A stretch of 10,098 nucleotides of DNA from Saprospiraceae bacterium. Lineage in GTDB: Bacteria > Bacteroidota > Bacteroidia > Chitinophagales > Saprospiraceae. Made by a program: the position numbers and the translations under genes. Numbering within the stretch: the first letter of the stretch is position 1; every line of letters starts with the position of its first letter. The notes under the pieces were generated by a model. It made no database searches, was not told the origin of the DNA, and saw only the letters and a list, made by a program, of their open reading frames with translations. The stretch spans positions 1 through 10,098 of the forward strand of contig JALVEG010000338.1 in NCBI GenBank assembly GCA_027031145.1. Reading direction: 5' to 3'. Below, piece by piece: positions 7,156 to 10,098 of this stretch.

Positions 7156-7222
7156 GGGTTGTCGGTTGATAGCCGTGAGACATGATAAAAATACCGGGAT
7201 ACCGACTGATAGCTATTAGCAT

Positions 7223-7261
7223 AAAAAAGACCTGTTCGGCATAACCAAACAGGTCTTTTTT
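7223..7261. terminator. Bidirectional intrinsic terminator between convergent genes
   Basis: A perfect 14-bp stem (7223-7236 with 7248-7261) contains the core GACCTGTT/AACAGGTC and an 11-base loop. The stem ends in AAAAAA on the left and TTTTTTT on the right, so it can stop transcription from either side. It sits between the DUF3078 gene (plus) and the T9SS cargo gene (minus), whose stop codon begins at 7266, a few bases away. Confidence 0.92.
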
Positions 7262-7263
7262 TA

Positions 7264-8940
7264 TTATTCTTTTACAAACCTTGTCATACTAAATACTTTA
7301 TCTGATGATTTATCATAAACTTTGATATAATATATTCCTGATATCAAATTTGAAATATTGATATTCAACCGGTTTGTGTTTTTGATATTTTGACTTATTA
7401 GCGTACGTCCGAGTACATCATACACCCGAAGCTCGCCTGAAAAATTAGCAGGAAATTCAATATTGAGTTCCGTTTTTGCAGGATTAGGGAAAATACTAAC
7501 GGTTTCTTGTATAAAAGGTATATCCTTAACCGATGTTTTCAAATCCAAATCTCCGGCTAAAATTTTCATCCATACAACAGCTTCATTATAAGGCTCAGCC
7601 ATATTTGTATTTCTGTCTTTACATCCCAATAATATATCACCTGAGTCCAATTGTGTAATATAAAAGGGTTTCAGAACGTGATTCTTCTGATTTATTTTTA
7701 ATGATTTCTTCAATATCAAATTGCCTTCTCCATCGGATTTGTAAAAATTCAATGCCCAATATCCTCCCGAAAGTTGTATTTTGGAAACTACAATAATACC
7801 ATCTTCGTATTTCAGTTTTGTACTTACAGAATGAGGTGTGACAGGTATATTGTTTTCATCCGTTTGATAAACAATTTCCAACAGATTGCCATCCATATCA
7901 AAAAGCATATAAAAACTTCCATCATAATATGAGGAATCAATTTCAACTTTGTGTTTACCAACTAATATCAATGACTTTTTATCAAGATAATAGAGATCAT
8001 ATTGACTATTGGGAATAACTTTATCCGTTAAATCCAATTCTCCTATCTTGAAAAAATCGCTTCCGAATATTTTCAACTTCACATTAAAACTATCAGAACC
8101 GGTAGAATAAATAAAAGAAACTAAAGAATCCTTACTTATATTAAACGTTTTTAATCTGTCCGGTATCAATTTTTCTGGTTCATAAATTGTTGTATCCTTC
8201 AGCTTTTTGCCTGCTTCATCAATATTAATAAACCTATATACCATACGAGTACCATCAGCCGGAGATCTCTCAAATAATCCATCAGCAAATTGATATTTAT
8301 TTTCGTTATAAGGATATAAATATGAAAATTGACCTTTAACCCTAGTTAAAAAATTATGTATAATTTGCGTTGATGTATCTTTTTCATCTCCAAAAGTAAA
8401 ATTCAACAAATCGCCCGAATCAATATCGTATTTCCTTACAAACAAAACCGCCTGCAACCATAAAGGATCCGGCAATTGGGGAAATTCATTATACAACTGT
8501 CTGGCACCTACTATCTCCAATTCTCCATTTGCATTGATATATGAATAATAGGGCCATTCTTTTCTATCGTTGTTTCTAAAATCAGTAAAATTACTCCATA
8601 ATACTTGTCCCGTATTAATATCCATTTTTTCTATAAATGACCCTTCAAATCCATTTTTCAACAGTAGATGAACTAAATACAAATTATTATTATATATTAA
8701 AATATTTTGACCTTGTTCTGTCATATTATAATGAGACCAGCCGTCATAATAAAGTGTATCATGAGGTCGAATAACATATTTCCCTGCAATAGAAGTATCA
8801 AATACTACATGCTTCCATGCAGGAAAATAATTTTCAAAATCAAAAGAATCATATTCTCTAATATTATCATCCTGAGCATTTATATTTGAAAACCCAAGTA
8901 AAAATATAAAAAGTAAAATTTGTTTAGTATAATTGTTCAT
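7264..8940 (-). CDS. Secreted beta-propeller-like protein with type IX secretion sorting domain
   Basis: A 558-residue exported protein. Residues 1-22 form a signal peptide (cleavage near NINA-Q). The final 78 residues, from SIFPNPAKTELNI (about 481), are a T9SS type A C-terminal sorting domain: PNP motif, VYDVLGR, then the SGIYYIKVYD strand and the basic end RFVKE. This tag sends the protein across the outer membrane through the PorV/PorU system, and it is usually removed as the protein is attached to the surface or released. The 450-residue body has repeated strand-rich units with DINTGQVLW-like and DSGDLLNF-like turns, suggesting a PQQ-like or similar beta-propeller. I see no catalytic motif, so binding or structural roles are more likely than an enzyme. 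Starts at ATG 8940; it shares its strand with the Cys-rich lipoprotein gene upstream. Confidence 0.88.
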   Translation of the reverse strand: MNNYTKQILLFIFLLGFSNINAQDDNIREYDSFDFENYFPAWKHVVFDTSIAGKYVIRPHDTLYYDGWSHYNMTEQGQNILIYNNNLYLVHLLLKNGFEGSFIEKMDINTGQVLWSNFTDFRNNDRKEWPYYSYINANGELEIVGARQLYNEFPQLPDPLWLQAVLFVRKYDIDSGDLLNFTFGDEKDTSTQIIHNFLTRVKGQFSYLYPYNENKYQFADGLFERSPADGTRMVYRFINIDEAGKKLKDTTIYEPEKLIPDRLKTFNISKDSLVSFIYSTGSDSFNVKLKIFGSDFFKIGELDLTDKVIPNSQYDLYYLDKKSLILVGKHKVEIDSSYYDGSFYMLFDMDGNLLEIVYQTDENNIPVTPHSVSTKLKYEDGIIVVSKIQLSGGYWALNFYKSDGEGNLILKKSLKINQKNHVLKPFYITQLDSGDILLGCKDRNTNMAEPYNEAVVWMKILAGDLDLKTSVKDIPFIQETVSIFPNPAKTELNIEFPANFSGELRVYDVLGRTLISQNIKNTNRLNINISNLISGIYYIKVYDKSSDKVFSMTRFVKE

Positions 8941-8966
8941 ATTGAAATTTTTATGTTTTAAGAATA

Positions 8967-8995
8967 TAGCACCCGGAAATTAATTCCGAGTGCTA
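8967..8995 (-). terminator. 12-bp hairpin between lipoprotein and T9SS genes
   Basis: Arms TAGCACCCGGAA (8967-8978) and TTCCGAGTGCTA (8984-8995) pair over 12 positions with one exception. Read on the minus strand that position is a G-U wobble, so the RNA stem is complete; on the plus strand it would be a C-A mismatch. This favours a function in minus-strand RNA, most simply as a terminator or processing site after the lipoprotein gene. The T-run that should follow is poor. A TAAATTTG element at 9008-9001 could also start transcription here, making the hairpin a 5' leader element of the T9SS gene. Confidence 0.55.
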
Positions 8996-9014
8996 ATTTA
9001 CAAATTTAAAATTA

Positions 9015-9839
9015 TTAATTTGTCGGAGGTGGTCCACATATTCTACCGCAATCTCCTATCAAATATCCATCATTACATTCAAAACCGGTCAAATTAGGAT
9101 TACACTCACCAGAAAGTTCTTCAAAATGATTATAACTCAGTACAGTAGAACCATCCGGATTAACGCAAAACTCTCTTGTTCTTTTACAACATTTTGAACC
9201 ACAACCCACTTTAAATATTTCAAATCTTGGCCATTTATTCTTTCCTAAATATTTGACACAATGCTGATAGCACAACTGACGATGAAAATTTGCTATAAAT
9301 GTTTCATTCGGACAAAATCTATTATAAGCTACGGCAAATGCATAAGCTATATTTTCTTCTGCTGGTATTGAAGCAGCATATTCAAATGAATCAACAGATA
9401 GAGAAAATTCTGTATAATGTCCTTGGGTAAACAAACTTTCCCACCAATCCCAAATATTATCACATGCTGGCGATAAAGGTTGAGCACGAAAATCAGTAAT
9501 ATTCAATTTACCACTATTTTCACACCAATAAAGATTATATTCTACCGCTGCTTCACTACATACATTAGGAACATATACCGTATCATAAATATACCCTACA
9601 TATAAACACGAATCGGTATTATTTTGATAGCATGATGAATTATTTCTTGACTCTATTTTCTTTCTTGGTGTTTCTACAACTTTTATTCCTTTTTCTCTAA
9701 ATATTTTCATAACTTTTGAATATGCATCATAAGAATCACTTTCTGTATTTTCTTTTGAGCTTATATTTGTTTTATCGCATTGAACAAAAATAAAACTCAA
9801 AACACTAATAACAATTATAAAAAACAATATTTTTTTCAT
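9015..9839 (-). CDS. Unrecognised cysteine-rich lipoprotein
   Basis: A 274-residue protein I do not recognise. The N-terminus MKKILFFIIVISVLSFIFVQC is a lipoprotein signal peptide with the lipidated cysteine at residue 21, so it is anchored in the envelope. After it come 16 further cysteines, an even number, spread over the chain from about residue 70 to the end, including GCGSKCC, CYQHC and a C-terminal GDCGRICGPPP tail. Such a pattern suggests several disulfide bonds in the periplasm or on the surface. Residues 22-40 are Ser, Glu and Asp rich, a typical flexible tether. No catalytic motif is visible. An in-frame TTG at 9845 would add two residues, but ATG 9839 gives a normal signal peptide (MKK). 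The T9SS cargo gene follows on the same strand after 74 bp with a hairpin between. Confidence 0.75.
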   Translation of the reverse strand: MKKILFFIIVISVLSFIFVQCDKTNISSKENTESDSYDAYSKVMKIFREKGIKVVETPRKKIESRNNSSCYQNNTDSCLYVGYIYDTVYVPNVCSEAAVEYNLYWCENSGKLNITDFRAQPLSPACDNIWDWWESLFTQGHYTEFSLSVDSFEYAASIPAEENIAYAFAVAYNRFCPNETFIANFHRQLCYQHCVKYLGKNKWPRFEIFKVGCGSKCCKRTREFCVNPDGSTVLSYNHFEELSGECNPNLTGFECNDGYLIGDCGRICGPPPTN

Positions 9840-9905
9840 AATCAATAAATTTTAAAAATTAATAAATCAAAAAACCATTCTATAATTTTTAAAATCCCGG
9901 ATCAT

Positions 9906-9943
9906 AAAAAAGGCGGATCCGCTTTGAAGCGCATCATCGCCTT
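9906..9943 (-). terminator. Left-facing intrinsic terminator-like hairpin
   Basis: Outer arms AAGGCG (9910-9915) and CGCCTT (9938-9943) enclose a second stem, CGCTT/AAGCG (9920-9924 and 9927-9931), separated by a small internal loop. On the minus strand the stem is followed by a run of T (complement of A 9906-9911), so it would end transcripts coming from the right. It suggests a minus-strand gene beyond the window, or simply protection of the lipoprotein promoter from read-through. GCGGATCCGC at 9913-9922 is an overlapping perfect palindrome. Confidence 0.6.
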
Positions 9944-9982
9944 ATTAAATTTTATAATTTTATATAATGAATATATACTTTT

Positions 9983-10075
9983 ATCGTGGATCGTGGATCG
10001 TGGATCGTGGATCGTGGATCGTGGATCGTGGATCGTGGATCGTGGATCGTGGATCGTGGATCGTGGATCGTGGAT
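9983..10075. repeat. Tandem array of 13 perfect ATCGTGG heptamers
   Basis: The unit ATCGTGG is repeated 13 times without any change from 9983 to 10073, followed by a partial AT. The array is much richer in G+C than its surroundings, and each junction creates a GATC site, 12 in all at 7-bp spacing. Perfect identity implies recent expansion or active slippage. Because 7 is not a multiple of 3, each gained or lost unit would shift any reading frame passing through. It lies in non-coding sequence as far as visible. Confidence 0.97.
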
Positions 10076-10098
10076 AAGTTAATATTTGAGCTAATAAC

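Larger units (their letters stand above)
9840..10098. other. Non-coding right end with hairpin and heptamer array
   Basis: No gene of normal size is visible in these 259 bases. They hold an AT-rich part (9840-9900) that should contain the lipoprotein gene's promoter, although I find no TAnnTTTG match there, then a left-facing terminator-like hairpin and a perfect heptamer array, described separately. Confidence 0.6.

Noticed and set aside
7161..7206. GTCGGT...ACCGAC inverted repeat and repeated ATACCG before the terminator
   Set aside because: Short arms with a long gap between them; probably chance or the remains of an older hairpin, while the strong terminator next to it explains the region.
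7010..7222. 70-residue minus-strand frame over the end of the DUF3078 gene
   Set aside because: It mostly overlaps the antisense of a well-supported gene, has no recognisable features and ends at the terminator stem.
9983..10075. CRISPR-like regular repeat
   Set aside because: The units are direct 7-base repeats with no spacers between them, and no cas gene is present in the window. It is a simple tandem repeat.

Overview
The window looks like a piece of a low-GC chromosome from a member of the Bacteroidota. Four things point there: a secreted protein with a C-terminal type IX secretion (T9SS) sorting domain, a DUF3078 outer-membrane protein, promoter-like TAnnTTTG elements ahead of several genes, and little sign of Shine-Dalgarno sequences before the starts. 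I see no phage, transposase, tRNA or rRNA gene and no CRISPR array; genus or species cannot be read from the sequence.

Left part (1-3106, minus strand): a probable two-gene operon. First a membrane protein with a TMTC/GT-C-like enzyme domain and C-terminal TPR repeats, then, 11 bp downstream, an exported GH3 family beta-N-acetylhexosaminidase that runs off the left edge. Just upstream on the same strand lies a small stand-alone KOW-Smr protein resembling the tail of MutS2.

Middle (3678-5960): the Smr gene is divergent from mnmH (selU), which encodes tRNA 2-selenouridine synthase. Behind mnmH comes the most unusual gene of the window: a 342-residue protein whose N-terminal 105 residues look like a ribosome hibernation factor (HPF/RaiA) and whose remainder looks like a sigma-70 factor (regions 2 and 4). 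These three neighbouring genes all have possible or known links to ribosomes or tRNA.

Right part (5961-10098): a 274-bp non-coding stretch with one promoter-like element and two perfect inverted repeats leads into a DUF3078 outer-membrane barrel protein. It converges on a T9SS-secreted beta-propeller-like protein, with a strong bidirectional terminator between them. Upstream of the T9SS gene, on the same strand, lies an unrecognised lipoprotein with 16 cysteines besides the lipidated one; a 12-bp hairpin separates the two. The right edge is non-coding: a terminator-like hairpin pointing left, then 13 perfect copies of the heptamer ATCGTGG.

Taken together, the window mixes cell-envelope and secreted functions (GH3, TMTC-like protein, DUF3078 barrel, T9SS cargo, lipoprotein) with translation or stress functions (Smr, MnmH, HPF-sigma). 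The best candidates for something undescribed are the HPF-sigma fusion and the heptamer array.
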